From NCBI GenBank assembly GCA_017994055.1, contig JAGOLL010000009.1:1-49817 (forward strand): a DNA stretch of 49,817 nucleotides, read 5' to 3'. This document shows, piece after piece, positions 7,772 to 16,248 of this stretch. The notes beneath the pieces were generated by a model that ran no database searches, was not told the DNA's origin, and saw only the letters and a list, made by a program, of their open reading frames with translations. How positions within the stretch are numbered: the first letter of the stretch is position 1; each line of letters starts with the position of its first letter. This DNA comes from Methanothrix sp. (GTDB lineage: Archaea > Halobacteriota > Methanosarcinia > Methanotrichales > Methanotrichaceae). The position numbers and the translations under genes were made by a program.

Positions 7772-8767
7772 ATGTGGTTTATAAAATCGACTCTGGTTCT
7801 GATCCTGGCAATTCTATTCTCTCCTCAGGCTCTAGCCCTGCAGACATTCTCCGGTGATACTATCTCCATAGATGCTCATGTTGCCGATGATATAATCGCA
7901 GCCGGCGATATGGTCAGCATCAATGCCCCGACCGATTCTGTCATCGCTGCCGGCGGCACGGTGACCATCAACGCCCCGGTCAAGGGCGATGTCCTGGCCC
8001 TGGGCGGCCAGGTCTATGTCAACTCCGATGTGGGTGGAAAGGTGGTGGCAGCTGGTGGAACGTTGCGCCTGGGAGGAGATGTCGGAACCAATCTGGTGGC
8101 GGCAGGGCAGAGTGTTAAGCTGCTGCCAGGAAGGAAGGTGGGCCGCGATGCCTATATCGCCGGAGAAATGGTATCCAATGCCGCCAATGTCAATGGCACA
8201 CTCTCCGTCAGCGCCAATAGATTCAACAATACGGGCACGTCCGGCGAGGTGAAGTTCCACAAGGTGGAGGATCAGGGCAGGAGCGGAGATGATTTCAAGG
8301 GCGGATACAGCATCTTCAGCCTGGTCTACCTCTTGGGCTACTTCGTACTGGGCCTGATACTGGTCCGGTACCTTCCCGGCATCTTTCGGGAGGTGGATGC
8401 GGAGGCAAGACACTCCACTCTATTCAAGATCCTCATCGGATTCGTGATGATCGTGGCCGCATTTATGGCTCTCATTCTGGTGGCGGCGAGCATCATAGGG
8501 CTTCCCGTAGCTCTGATATCGGGCCTGCTCTTTTTCGCCGCCCTTCTGCTCAGCGGCAGCTTCATCTCCTTCAGCCTGGGAAGCTGGATCAACCAGAAAG
8601 CCAGGCTGAAGAGGGGGGATCTAGCCAGCTTTGCCCTAGGCTTTGTAATCCTGAATCTCCTATTCTATCTGCCCCTGATTGGCTGGCTGATCAAGGTGAT
8701 ATCCATGAGCCTGGGCTTTGCCTCCATAGTCTATGCCTCCCGCCGCCTGGCCGCCGTCTGCCGCTGA
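7772..8767 (+). CDS. Bactofilin-like repeat protein with C-terminal membrane domain
   Basis: The product starts with a signal or anchor (MWFIKSTLVLILAILFSPQALA), then has about 140 residues of short repeated strands of the form DDIIAAGDMVSINAPTD and GDVLALGGQVYVNSDV, the beta-helix pattern of polymer-forming bactofilin-type proteins. The C-terminal third has about four hydrophobic segments (YSIFSLVYLLGYFVLGLILV, IGFVMIVAAFMALILVAASI, a long one near 260-285, and a last one near 300-325). Such proteins are probably envelope-associated scaffolds. The start is uncertain: an upstream TTG at 7739 is in frame, but the ATG at 7772 gives a normal signal sequence and about 40 bases of leader from an ATATAA box at 7705. 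Confidence 0.78.
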   Translation: MWFIKSTLVLILAILFSPQALALQTFSGDTISIDAHVADDIIAAGDMVSINAPTDSVIAAGGTVTINAPVKGDVLALGGQVYVNSDVGGKVVAAGGTLRLGGDVGTNLVAAGQSVKLLPGRKVGRDAYIAGEMVSNAANVNGTLSVSANRFNNTGTSGEVKFHKVEDQGRSGDDFKGGYSIFSLVYLLGYFVLGLILVRYLPGIFREVDAEARHSTLFKILIGFVMIVAAFMALILVAASIIGLPVALISGLLFFAALLLSGSFISFSLGSWINQKARLKRGDLASFALGFVILNLLFYLPLIGWLIKVISMSLGFASIVYASRRLAAVCR

Positions 8768-8849
8768 GGCTGCCCGGCCCATTCGGCACTTTTTTCCCCA
8801 ATATCCCAGAGGCGGAATAGCTGCGACCTGGACCGCCGCCGGGGCGCAT

Positions 8850-9632
8850 TTACTCCTCTGGGCCCGGGCCTGTTCTCTCTGATGTTCCTGTTTTGCATCC
8901 GTCGGCAGGCTTCCTGTCCATTGCCCCTATCCGCCAACGGATGTTCTTGATCAATCCCAGCAGGGTCCGAGCCTCCCGCTCTGTAAGCTCCGCCCTTCCC
9001 AGGATGCGCCGCAGCATGAGCAGGGTATAGTCAACCTTATGCAGGGGATAGCTGACCTCATGGAGCAGAGCCCCGGTTCTCTCCGCCAGCAGGTCCAGGC
9101 TCTCCCGCCGGGCCATCTCCACCCTGCCGCAGCCCAGGCTCTCCCGTCGGGCCAGCTCATAAAACAGAACCGCTGCAGAATGGGAGAGGTTCATCACCGG
9201 GTACTCCTCTGAGGTGGGAATGGAGATCAGCATGTCGCAGAGGGCCAGCTCCTCGGAGCAGAGGCCGCAGTCCTCCCGGCCCAAGAGCAGGGCCACGGTT
9301 CCTTCCATTCCCTGCAGCTTGTCTGCCAGCTCTTCCGGGGTCAGGCAGGGCACCCGCAGATGCAGGCGTAGATGGTGCTGGGCCGTCTCCAGCCTCTTTC
9401 CGGTGCTGCCCACCACCAGATTGGCTCCCGCAATGGCCTCGCTAAGGCTGGTATAGCTGCGAGACATCTGCAGCACATCCCGGGCATGAGAGGACATAGC
9501 CAGGCCGAAGTCCTCTATGGGGCAGGGATTGACCATTACCAGATCATGAAAGCCGAAGTTCTTCATGGCCCGGGCCACTGAGCCCACATTTCCCTCGTAT
9601 AAGGGCTGGACCAGAACCACCCTCAAATGCAT
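8850..9632 (-). CDS. TrmJ-like tRNA 2'-O-methyltransferase (SPOUT family)
   Basis: The 260-residue protein has the three SPOUT motifs: NVGSVARAMKNFG near 15-27 (with the catalytic Asn/Arg), LLLGREDCGLCSEEL near 117-131, and IPTSEEYPVMNLSHSAAVLFYEL near 137-160 that forms the knot binding S-adenosylmethionine. The order and length fit TrmJ, which methylates the ribose at position 32 of tRNAs, followed by an extra helical C-terminal domain. The last 20 residues (KPADGCKTGTSERTGPGPEE) look disordered. The gene stands alone on the minus strand, with its end facing the bactofilin-like gene. Substrate position is inferred from the family. Confidence 0.87.
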   Translation of the reverse strand: MHLRVVLVQPLYEGNVGSVARAMKNFGFHDLVMVNPCPIEDFGLAMSSHARDVLQMSRSYTSLSEAIAGANLVVGSTGKRLETAQHHLRLHLRVPCLTPEELADKLQGMEGTVALLLGREDCGLCSEELALCDMLISIPTSEEYPVMNLSHSAAVLFYELARRESLGCGRVEMARRESLDLLAERTGALLHEVSYPLHKVDYTLLMLRRILGRAELTEREARTLLGLIKNIRWRIGAMDRKPADGCKTGTSERTGPGPEE

Positions 9633-9698
9633 CGGATTAATTCCTTGGGGCCACTATTTCAGCTTTGCCTAGGCATCTGCCGGGCCATTATCAAGAGA

Positions 9699-10271
9699 TT
9701 AATGCGCCGGTCCGGCTTCCTCTTTGAGAATATCGCTCTCGGAGTCGGCCTTTTCGTCCTTCATCTTGACTAAAAGCCATCCTCGCTTGGTTTGGATGAG
9801 GGAAAAGCCTCCCGAGAGCCTCTCTCCCTCCAGCCAGAATGCGGCATGGCCCTCTTGTAGGGCCTGGGCCAGGGAGATCTCCTTTCCATCTTTGCGGGAT
9901 ATGTTCACATATCTGCCGCGATCCCATATCTCCACTGTTCCCGCACCGTACTCTCCTTCCGGTATACTGCCTTGAAATGAGGCATACTCCAGAGGATGGT
10001 CCTCTGTCTGTATCGCCAGGCGCTTGTCCCTGGGATTCATGGAAGGGCCTTTGGGAACGGCAAACGACTTGAGGACCCCATCCACCTCCAGGCGCAGGTC
10101 ATAGTGCAGTCGGCGAGAGCTGTGCTTCTGGACCACAAAATTCTGGCCTGGAGAGCCGACAGCTTTTTCCGGCGGAGGGGGCTCGGTTGTGATATTAAAA
10201 TTTCTCTTATCCCGATAGGCTTTCAGAGAGTCTGAATGAAAAGGTAGCGATCCTTTCCCGATCCCGGCCAT
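9699..10271 (-). CDS. Stand-alone LigD-type 3'-phosphoesterase
   Basis: The 190-residue protein matches the phosphoesterase (PE) domain found at the N-terminus of bacterial LigD. The active-site residues are in place: H50 and H56 in QKHSSRRLHYDLRLE, D58, R60, and H92 in EDHPLEYASFQG. Such enzymes remove 3' phosphates or ribonucleotides at DNA ends before ligation. No ligase or polymerase domain follows, and no Ku gene is seen in the window, so it acts as a separate enzyme, as in several archaea. The start at the ATG (minus strand 10271) gives a plausible N-terminus (SLKAYRDKRNF); the frame is open further upstream but there it runs through the next gene. Confidence 0.88.
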   Translation of the reverse strand: MAGIGKGSLPFHSDSLKAYRDKRNFNITTEPPPPEKAVGSPGQNFVVQKHSSRRLHYDLRLEVDGVLKSFAVPKGPSMNPRDKRLAIQTEDHPLEYASFQGSIPEGEYGAGTVEIWDRGRYVNISRKDGKEISLAQALQEGHAAFWLEGERLSGGFSLIQTKRGWLLVKMKDEKADSESDILKEEAGPAH

Positions 10272-10357
10272 AAGGACACCTGCGATATGGATTGCATCAA
10301 ACAGAGATTTTCGGTTTTGATCGTCTATGCATACCGAAAAATTATTGGTTGGCGGCT

Positions 10358-11194
10358 TCAACGCCTCCTTTGATTTTGGTTGCTGCTGTAGGTCCAATAG
10401 GTGTAGTAGGTATGCCCCGTGGGCGGATAGGTATAGGTTATGGGGCTGTCCCAGTAGGGATATCTGGGCGGTTCGGGATTGGGCCTGGGATTGGGATTGA
10501 CCCAGTAGTTGCCGCCTCCATAGACATAAATGTAGGCGTAGTTGCTCCATCCGCCGCAATGGTACTGGAGGATGTGCCAGCCGGGAGTATCGGCGTAGAA
10601 CCATCTCTTGTACCAGCCGGGGAAGGAGATATATCCTGCATACTGGGTATCCAGAGTGCCGCTGGGATACCACTCATAAAACCAGATGTTTCCGGCCCTG
10701 GAATTGGACATCCATAATGGCAGGTGGGTGTAGAGGTTGCAGCTGGCCACAGTGCGGGGAGCGTAGGAGACATAGAGCTTGTTAGGGGCAATGCCACCGG
10801 AGGGTACGATCATCTTATTGTAGGCCGGATAGGTTGCAGTTGACTTGGCTGCTGCGGGAGCTGAAGAATAGGCTGCCTCCTGAGTTGATCGCATCACTAC
10901 CTGAGTATTTTCCTGGGCAGAAGGAGCCTGCAGGCCTGAAGATGCATCTGAAGGGATGGTGATCCCCAATGATTCCGGGCTCTTCGGAGATGGGGGGACG
11001 GGGGCTCCGCCTGATGTGGTGGTGGAGAAGTCTACAGGGGATCTCTGGCCGCCGATGAAGGTATCAGGGTCGATGTAAGTATTATCTGGATAAGCGGGAT
11101 TCAAGTAATCAGTACCGGGATATGTGGTCCACTGTCCTGATGCTACTGCGCATATCAGCATCATCAAGCCGGCTAGCAATATAGGCCATTTCAT
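10358..11194 (-). CDS. Secreted aromatic-rich protein with a shared Methanothrix-type module
   Basis: The 278-residue product has a signal peptide (MKWPILLAGLMMLICAVASG) preceded by GAGGTG at good spacing, which fixes the start. After a low-complexity Ser/Pro/Ala region (about 60-125) comes a module of about 90 residues (NKLYVSYAPRTVA, then YPSGTLDTQYAGYISFPGWYKRWFYADTPGWHILQYH) rich in Trp and Tyr, and a Pro/Asn/Tyr-rich tail. A related module occurs in the secreted protein at 33,958-34,950 (see findings). The function is unknown; the composition suggests a surface or sheath protein. It is transcribed divergently from nre with a spacer of only about 75 bases. Confidence 0.78.
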   Translation of the reverse strand: MKWPILLAGLMMLICAVASGQWTTYPGTDYLNPAYPDNTYIDPDTFIGGQRSPVDFSTTTSGGAPVPPSPKSPESLGITIPSDASSGLQAPSAQENTQVVMRSTQEAAYSSAPAAAKSTATYPAYNKMIVPSGGIAPNKLYVSYAPRTVASCNLYTHLPLWMSNSRAGNIWFYEWYPSGTLDTQYAGYISFPGWYKRWFYADTPGWHILQYHCGGWSNYAYIYVYGGGNYWVNPNPRPNPEPPRYPYWDSPITYTYPPTGHTYYTYWTYSSNQNQRRR

Positions 11195-11230
11195 CTTTGA
11201 GCACCTCATGCTATTATTGTTACTATGAAT

Positions 11231-11240
11231 GTATATATCT
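11231..11240 (+). promoter_or_regulatory. TATA box of nre
   Basis: The sequence GTATATATCT lies about 35 bases before the ATG at 11271. Archaeal transcription normally starts 23-27 bases after the TATA centre, that is near 11,260, which argues for the 11271 start rather than the in-frame ATG at 11229 that lies inside this box. Confidence 0.55.
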
Positions 11241-11270
11241 AACCATGAAGCTGAGCCCATTGAAAAGAAG

Positions 11271-12518
11271 ATGGCTGAGAACTCGTTTGGCAGTGAACTC
11301 ACTTTCGCGCCCCATGCCTCCTCCTTTTATTGGCATCTGCAGGCTATGGATATTGTGATCAAGGGCAAGGAAGCCTATCTAAAGAAGCTGACGGCCAGCA
11401 TGTATATCCCCTCCCACGAGATGGGGATGGAGATCGATGGAAGCTCTCCGCCATCTGTATTTGTGGGAAGCTGGAACTATCCCCAGGTCTTTGCCGGGCC
11501 AATGATCGCACCGCTTCATGGGGATACCATGATAATGGACCAGCCAGAGTCCTGGCTGCCGGAAAAAAAGACTCAGGAGGAGATAATAAGATACCGTCTC
11601 AATCTGGTGAGAGGCAAGCAGAAAGTCAAGGTCACCAATCTGAATGACAGATTCATAGGAAAGCTGCGGGATATAGCCCTCTCCTCCCGCTCTCTGGAGA
11701 GCCAGGCAGAGTTTCAGCAGGCTCCCAGGGGGGTCACATTCAGCCCGGATCATGCCCCTTTCGGCCCCAGCGCATCCCTACAGCGGCTGGATATAGAAGA
11801 TTCCCGTTGGGAGCAGCATCTGGAGAAGGCCTATTATGATGACGATCTCCGGGCGGCTGAGGCTGTGGCCCGTCTTCATGAGAGGGGTCTGCCCTTCTCC
11901 AGCATTGAGAAGGCATTCTCCCTGGGATGTCTCGGAACTGGCAAGCGGCGACGCCTGGTCCCCACCCGCTGGGCTATCACGGCCTGCGACAGCGCCCTGG
12001 CCCGCCGGCTGCTGCAAAATGTGAGAGCATACGAGCCCATCGACTGCTGCCAGGTGAGGGAGTTTTCCAGCCTCAACAACTACTATGCCGTCCTGCTCCT
12101 GCCCACCGCCTGGCAGTATGAATGGATGGAGGCTTTTTTGCATATACTGGGCCGCGAGGAGCTGATCTTCTCCGACTACGAGAACAATGGAGGCAAGAAG
12201 GGCTATTCCCGGGTGGGAGGATGCTACTACTCCTGCAAGATGGCGGTGCTCGATGCTCTCGCCAGGGAGAAAAAGCAGGCAGGGGCCATAGTCCTCCGGG
12301 AAGCCTATCCCGGATATGTCCCTCTGGGGGTCTTCAACGTCCGGGAGAATGTGAGAAATGCCATGCGCCAGCCGGGGCAGGAGTTCGAGAGCATGAAGAC
12401 GGCGCTGCAGTATATCTCCGCCAGGCTTGAGCTGCCGATCAAGAGGTTCATTGAACAGAGCGACCTTCTCCAGGAGCAGATGCGAAGCAGGCAGACGACA
12501 TTGAGCTGCTTTTCTTGA
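11271..12518 (+). CDS. Nre family DNA repair protein
   Basis: The 415-residue protein carries the archaeal Nre (DUF650/DUF651) signature [17 protein letters not shown] near the N-terminus, [17 protein letters not shown] in the middle, and [18 protein letters not shown] and [12 protein letters not shown] further on. Nre proteins take part in DNA repair after alkylation or crosslinking in haloarchaea and bind PCNA. A C-terminal PCNA-interacting peptide is visible, QTTLSCFS. The N-terminal cysteine zinc motif present in some members is not seen here. The ATG at 11271 is preferred because a TATA box overlaps the alternative at 11229. The last 47 codons are duplicated as a fragment at 45,564-45,704. 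Confidence 0.87.
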   Translation: MAENSFGSELTFAPHASSFYWHLQAMDIVIKGKEAYLKKLTASMYIPSHEMGMEIDGSSPPSVFVGSWNYPQVFAGPMIAPLHGDTMIMDQPESWLPEKKTQEEIIRYRLNLVRGKQKVKVTNLNDRFIGKLRDIALSSRSLESQAEFQQAPRGVTFSPDHAPFGPSASLQRLDIEDSRWEQHLEKAYYDDDLRAAEAVARLHERGLPFSSIEKAFSLGCLGTGKRRRLVPTRWAITACDSALARRLLQNVRAYEPIDCCQVREFSSLNNYYAVLLLPTAWQYEWMEAFLHILGREELIFSDYENNGGKKGYSRVGGCYYSCKMAVLDALAREKKQAGAIVLREAYPGYVPLGVFNVRENVRNAMRQPGQEFESMKTALQYISARLELPIKRFIEQSDLLQEQMRSRQTTLSCFS

Positions 12519-12551
12519 TCTCTGTCTGCCGCTCCGGGGCATCCTGAAGGG

Positions 12552-13148
12552 CTAGGATGAGGCAGCCGCAATGATCTCCAGTATCAGCTGCCACCAGCTT
12601 TTTTCTTCCACCTCGTTCTGCCTCCGGATATCTGAGCCTGCCTCTAGAGTGTAATTAAATTGATCCAACTGCCCTGTGCTGTATTCTTCCTCGATAGACT
12701 GCTCCTCCCAGTACCAGCTCTCGGGATCGAATTCATTGTTCCTGAAGTCCTTCTTGGCCGCATGGCCGGAGTCTATAAGCATGCGATTATAGTTTCTGCC
12801 GTCTTCCAGATAGCAGACCGCCATCCACCGGCCGTAGTCGTCTTGTCCGTTCTTGTCATCGATGTCCAGCGAGACGAGATTGTCCATCAGATTGGAGCGG
12901 GTATACTCACCGGCAATCCTGCCTGCTTCACATGCCCTCTCCCCATACATCTCCGGGGAGTCAAGGTCTGCCAGCCTGACCCGGATGACCTCATCGGAGA
13001 TGCGGTCATCATGGCTGGAGAGCCTCACATCAAAGGTATCCCCGTCAGTAACATGGATCACCCGGCCTGCCGCTTCGTCCGGAGCGGCGCTGGCCGATGC
13101 AATCAGAAGCAATATATGGATCATAAAGAAGGCTTTTATGAATCTCAT
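12552..13148 (-). CDS. Secreted thermonuclease (SNase domain), copy 1
   Basis: A 198-residue protein with signal peptide (MRFIKAFFMIHILLLIASASA) and an SNase domain. Compared with staphylococcal nuclease the key residues are kept: D35 and D37 in DGDT (calcium ligands), R58 in RVRL, D63 and E66 in DLDSPEM, and R107 in YGRWMAV. After the core comes a family-specific segment NNEFDPESWYWEE. Enzymes of this type cut DNA and RNA outside the cell. The start at 13148 was chosen because the paralog at 45,740-46,336 begins at the same place, while the upstream ATG is followed by a stop there. It converges with nre, 33 bases apart, and the whole block is duplicated. Confidence 0.88.
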   Translation of the reverse strand: MRFIKAFFMIHILLLIASASAAPDEAAGRVIHVTDGDTFDVRLSSHDDRISDEVIRVRLADLDSPEMYGERACEAGRIAGEYTRSNLMDNLVSLDIDDKNGQDDYGRWMAVCYLEDGRNYNRMLIDSGHAAKKDFRNNEFDPESWYWEEQSIEEEYSTGQLDQFNYTLEAGSDIRRQNEVEEKSWWQLILEIIAAASS

Positions 13149-13282
13149 GAACTCATTCATCCCTTTGCATGCCCTGTTCATGCCCCTGCAATGTAAAAAT
13201 GCTTTGCTGCAAGGAGAATGGATGCAAAGCCGTTGCTCCAGCTGATTTACTGCCGCAGAGGCAAAAAAAAACAAACTTTAAT

Positions 13283-13300
13283 TTTGATTTATTTATATTA
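13283..13300 (+). promoter_or_regulatory. A+T-rich promoter region with TATA-like box
   Basis: TTTTGATTTATTTATATT lies between the divergent thermonuclease and DUF11 genes, about 75-85 bases before the latter's ATG. It could serve the rightward gene; which TATA element is used cannot be told from sequence. Confidence 0.35.
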
Positions 13301-13370
13301 TCTTTGCTTGGTTAAACTTAATAACTATAACCTCCGATATGCCTAAAAAAATGCTCATAAGTGATGTCCA

Positions 13371-13889
13371 ATGCATTTCCCAAGGATGATCGATTATTGG
13401 GGATTGGTTTTTCTTGCCCTCTTACTGATATTGACCTTCTCCACCCAAGCGGCTTATCCTCCCCAGGCAGACCTGAGCGTCTCAAAAGAGGCCTCTATAG
13501 AGGGAAATGTCGCCTTGGAGGTCCATCCCGGTGAGGCATTCGACTATGTGATAACTGTTTCCAATAAAGACCCTTTGAGACCTGCGGTCATGGTTGTGGT
13601 CACAGATAAGCTGCCCTATGAGGTTGCCTTACGGTCCATAAATGTGAGCTCCAGTCTGGGATCAAATACAGTAGAAATGTCCGGAGACCTGATCTATGTC
13701 CGCTTGGACGAGATCCCGGCGAACCGCACTGGCAGGATCGTCATCTCCGTGACTGCCCCCGAGCAGGCGCCCACAACCCTCTACAATATAGCCAACATCA
13801 GATACGCCAACGATCCCAACCAGAGCAACAACCGGGCCACAGTCAGCACCTATGTTCCTCTGCTGGGATACGACCGTCTGGGTGCATGA
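13371..13889 (+). CDS. Secreted DUF11-domain protein
   Basis: The 172-residue product has an N-terminal hydrophobic signal (YWGLVFLALLLILTFSTQAA) and one DUF11-type immunoglobulin-like repeat: ADLSVSKEAS, VHPGEAFDYVITVSN, VVVTDKLPYEV, GRIVISVTAPE and NIANIRYANDPNQSNNRATVSTYV. Such modules are common in cell-surface proteins of methanogens. It holds a single repeat and no C-terminal anchor, so it is probably released or bound to another surface protein. ATG codons at 13371 and 13386 are both possible starts. It precedes the marker 14 gene by about 100 bases. Confidence 0.8.
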   Translation: MHFPRMIDYWGLVFLALLLILTFSTQAAYPPQADLSVSKEASIEGNVALEVHPGEAFDYVITVSNKDPLRPAVMVVVTDKLPYEVALRSINVSSSLGSNTVEMSGDLIYVRLDEIPANRTGRIVISVTAPEQAPTTLYNIANIRYANDPNQSNNRATVSTYVPLLGYDRLGA

Positions 13890-13986
13890 GAGAGGGATAT
13901 GGAGCAGTTAGGCAAGGGTGGCATGGTCCCGGAGCCGGCTCTGCCCACCCAAAGCTTTATTCTATCCTCCTGCTCTTCTTGCCAGC

Positions 13987-15507
13987 ATGAATCTCGGTCG
14001 GCTCTTCAAGTCCAAACCTACTCCTCGCATCGCTGCAAGCCCGCCATTCAACTATCTGGAGTTGCGGACCAAGCCCTACTACATCGTAGCCTCGGTGGAG
14101 GTGGGCAACACCACCACCAAATGCGTTCTCACTGCCACGGACATGAACACCGGCAAGACCTATATCGTGAACAAGACGGTGAAGATGACCCGGGATGTGC
14201 GGCTGCCGAGGCCCGGCGAGGAGATCTTCGCCCACACTATCAACGGCACGCCTTTGACCGAGCAGTCCATTGCCGAGCTGGTCAAGAGCACTCTGATCGA
14301 GAGCCACGAAAGAGCTAGGCTGGACATCAAGAGCGATCTGCATTTTGTGGTCCGATCCACGGGAGTGGTGGCGGAACTGGACTCCCCGGACCAGGTGGGA
14401 GCCTTCATCCAGGCCCTGGCCAAGGGCTGCCTGGATGCCGGAGTTCCTCCCAGGCTGATGACCCCGGCCATGTCCATCCACAACATCCTGGACAAATTCA
14501 AGCGACTGACCATGATCGAGAAGGTCATATTCATGGGAGCGGTGGCCTCCTGCTTCCCGCCGCAAGGATCTACGGGGGTAGAGGTGGTGGCCAATGAGAT
14601 GGAAGGAGAGCTGGCCACGGCGGGCATCAAGGAGGGCAGCCGCTGGACTGATGTGGACTTTCGAAATCCGTGCCTCTCCATGGACTTCGGCACCACCCTG
14701 GATGGCAGGGTGACCAGTGACGAACTACCCTATGCCCATACCATAGGCAACCTCCTGGGCCTAGCCGGAGCCATACCTGATGCTGTGGTCCAGGGAACTG
14801 GTCTCGTGGACAAGTTGACCGGCGCCGCCCTGGACATATTCGACGGCAAAACCAAACCGGATTACGGCAAAGAGGCCCAGCAGTTTGCCCGGCAGATAGA
14901 CGATCTGGTCAAGATCGAGCGGGTTCCACTCTCCCGCACCAAGTATGGTCTGGTCCCGGTCAGCCCCGTGGCAGCAGCCGGAAACAATGTGGTTCTCATA
15001 GGCTGCGATGTGGGGGTGAACGGCAGCGACCTCTCCAAGCTCACCCGCATCGGCTCCGACCTCTACCAGTCCAAGAACCTGAGAATCTTATTCGGAGCCC
15101 TGGATCTGGCCATGGCCGGTGTGGCTCGCCGGCTGGTGCAGGTGGGTGTAGAAGAGGGAGTAGTGACCGGCAAGACGGCTATAGGAGTCACCGGCCGGGC
15201 AGGAATAAGTGGCGGCAAGCCAGCTCTGATCATAGAGGAGATAGAAAAGCTCAAGCTGTATGATGAGCCGGAGAAGAATGTGGTCTTCGTGGACGACGGC
15301 CTGGCCAGGGGAGCGGCGGTGATGGCCCGCTGCATGAACTCCATGGGCACTCCCAAAAATCCCCTGGGCGGCCTGCGGGGCAGCAGATGCATCCTCAAGG
15401 AGAGGATGCAGTATGAGGCGGCCAAGGGAGCAGCGCCCGTACCTCAATTGGAGCGGCCGGACCAGGATACCCATGCCTATTTCCAGGAGGGCCACGAGAG
15501 AGCATAA
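13987..15507 (+). CDS. Methanogenesis marker protein 14
   Basis: The 506-residue protein matches methanogenesis marker 14 (an actin/Hsp70-fold family restricted to methanogens): KPYYIVASVEVGNTTTKCVLTAT near the N-terminus, LHFVVRSTGVVAELDSP, CLSMDFGTTLDGRVT, and GVTGRAGISGGKPALI near the C-terminus. The glycine-rich GNTTTK and DFGTTLDGR segments resemble the phosphate-binding loops of ASKHA ATPases. Its cellular role is not known. The ATG at 13987 gives the usual N-terminus; the frame is open further upstream without conserved content. It is coupled to the next gene by a one-base gap. Confidence 0.92.
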   Translation: MNLGRLFKSKPTPRIAASPPFNYLELRTKPYYIVASVEVGNTTTKCVLTATDMNTGKTYIVNKTVKMTRDVRLPRPGEEIFAHTINGTPLTEQSIAELVKSTLIESHERARLDIKSDLHFVVRSTGVVAELDSPDQVGAFIQALAKGCLDAGVPPRLMTPAMSIHNILDKFKRLTMIEKVIFMGAVASCFPPQGSTGVEVVANEMEGELATAGIKEGSRWTDVDFRNPCLSMDFGTTLDGRVTSDELPYAHTIGNLLGLAGAIPDAVVQGTGLVDKLTGAALDIFDGKTKPDYGKEAQQFARQIDDLVKIERVPLSRTKYGLVPVSPVAAAGNNVVLIGCDVGVNGSDLSKLTRIGSDLYQSKNLRILFGALDLAMAGVARRLVQVGVEEGVVTGKTAIGVTGRAGISGGKPALIIEEIEKLKLYDEPEKNVVFVDDGLARGAAVMARCMNSMGTPKNPLGGLRGSRCILKERMQYEAAKGAAPVPQLERPDQDTHAYFQEGHERA

Positions 15508-15508
15508 G

Positions 15509-16222
15509 ATGCCCTCGAAAAAAAATGCTCCTCCAGAAGATGAGGGTGATGGCTCTCCTATATCGGTACAGTCCATAGAGCGGCGGGAGGAGTTGCTCTG
15601 GATCAGCCATGAGCCGGCGAGCCGGGATGCCTTTCCCCCCTGTATCAAGGCCATACTCTCGGGAAAGCGGGACGGCCCGGGCAGGCATCGCACTGCAGCC
15701 ATATTGGCCTCATTCCTTGGTCAGGTGGGATACGGCAGGGATGAGGCATGGCGGATCTGGCAGGGAACGGAAGATGTTGAGGAGAGGATCTTCGGGGATT
15801 GGTTTTGCCGCATGCACTGCCCCAAGTGCAGGGCTTTACAGCGAAAAGGCAAGGGCTATCCGGATCTGGGAGTTGCCGATCTGGGGCTGTGCCATCCGGA
15901 TCAGCTCTGTGCCAGCTTCGAGGGTCCGGTGGAGTATGCCTGCCGGATGATATCGGAGGAGGATCGCAGCAGAGGCTTTCTTGCTCCCATCAAGATCAGA
16001 TATCGCATCAGGATCTTTGACTGGTCCTCGGGAAAAGAGGGCGTAATTGAGCTCTCAGAGGCTGAAAAAGAGGCGCTGGAGACCCTCCTGAGGGAAAAGG
16101 CGGCCTGCCGGGGGAAGATTCTGGTCTATAAAAAGGTCCGGATCAAGGGAAGGCTGCGACCCTGCTTTTTTTTGCGCATTCAGGATGAGCCAAGGAAGCA
16201 GATTCTCTCCGATCTGATCTGA
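15509..16222 (+). CDS. PriL C-terminal-like Fe-S domain protein
   Basis: The 237-residue protein has the layout of the iron-sulfur domain of the DNA primase large subunit: FPPCIKAILSGKRDGPGRHR (C45), AAILASFLGQVGYGRDEAWRIW, DVEERI, then CPKC (C104, C107) and GLCHPDQLCA (C128, C134) followed by the VEYACR segment that parallels HPLxYY. It is shorter than PriL, which has a large N-terminal domain, so it is a separate protein and not the replicative primase subunit. A binding role at primer or DNA ends is possible but inferred. It starts one base after the marker 14 stop. The cysteine spacing differs from canonical PriL. Confidence 0.62.
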   Translation: MPSKKNAPPEDEGDGSPISVQSIERREELLWISHEPASRDAFPPCIKAILSGKRDGPGRHRTAAILASFLGQVGYGRDEAWRIWQGTEDVEERIFGDWFCRMHCPKCRALQRKGKGYPDLGVADLGLCHPDQLCASFEGPVEYACRMISEEDRSRGFLAPIKIRYRIRIFDWSSGKEGVIELSEAEKEALETLLREKAACRGKILVYKKVRIKGRLRPCFFLRIQDEPRKQILSDLI

Positions 16223-16248
16223 TAAAGGGATCTGCTCTCTCCTGCCTC

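Noticed and set aside
10274..10673. N-terminal extension of the LigD-type gene
   Set aside because: The frame continues upstream but runs through the aromatic secreted protein gene in another frame; the PE family begins near SLKAYRDKRNF.
11778..12542. Minus-strand frame of 254 codons opposite nre
   Set aside because: Antisense shadow; the plus strand has Nre signature motifs and a PCNA-binding tail.
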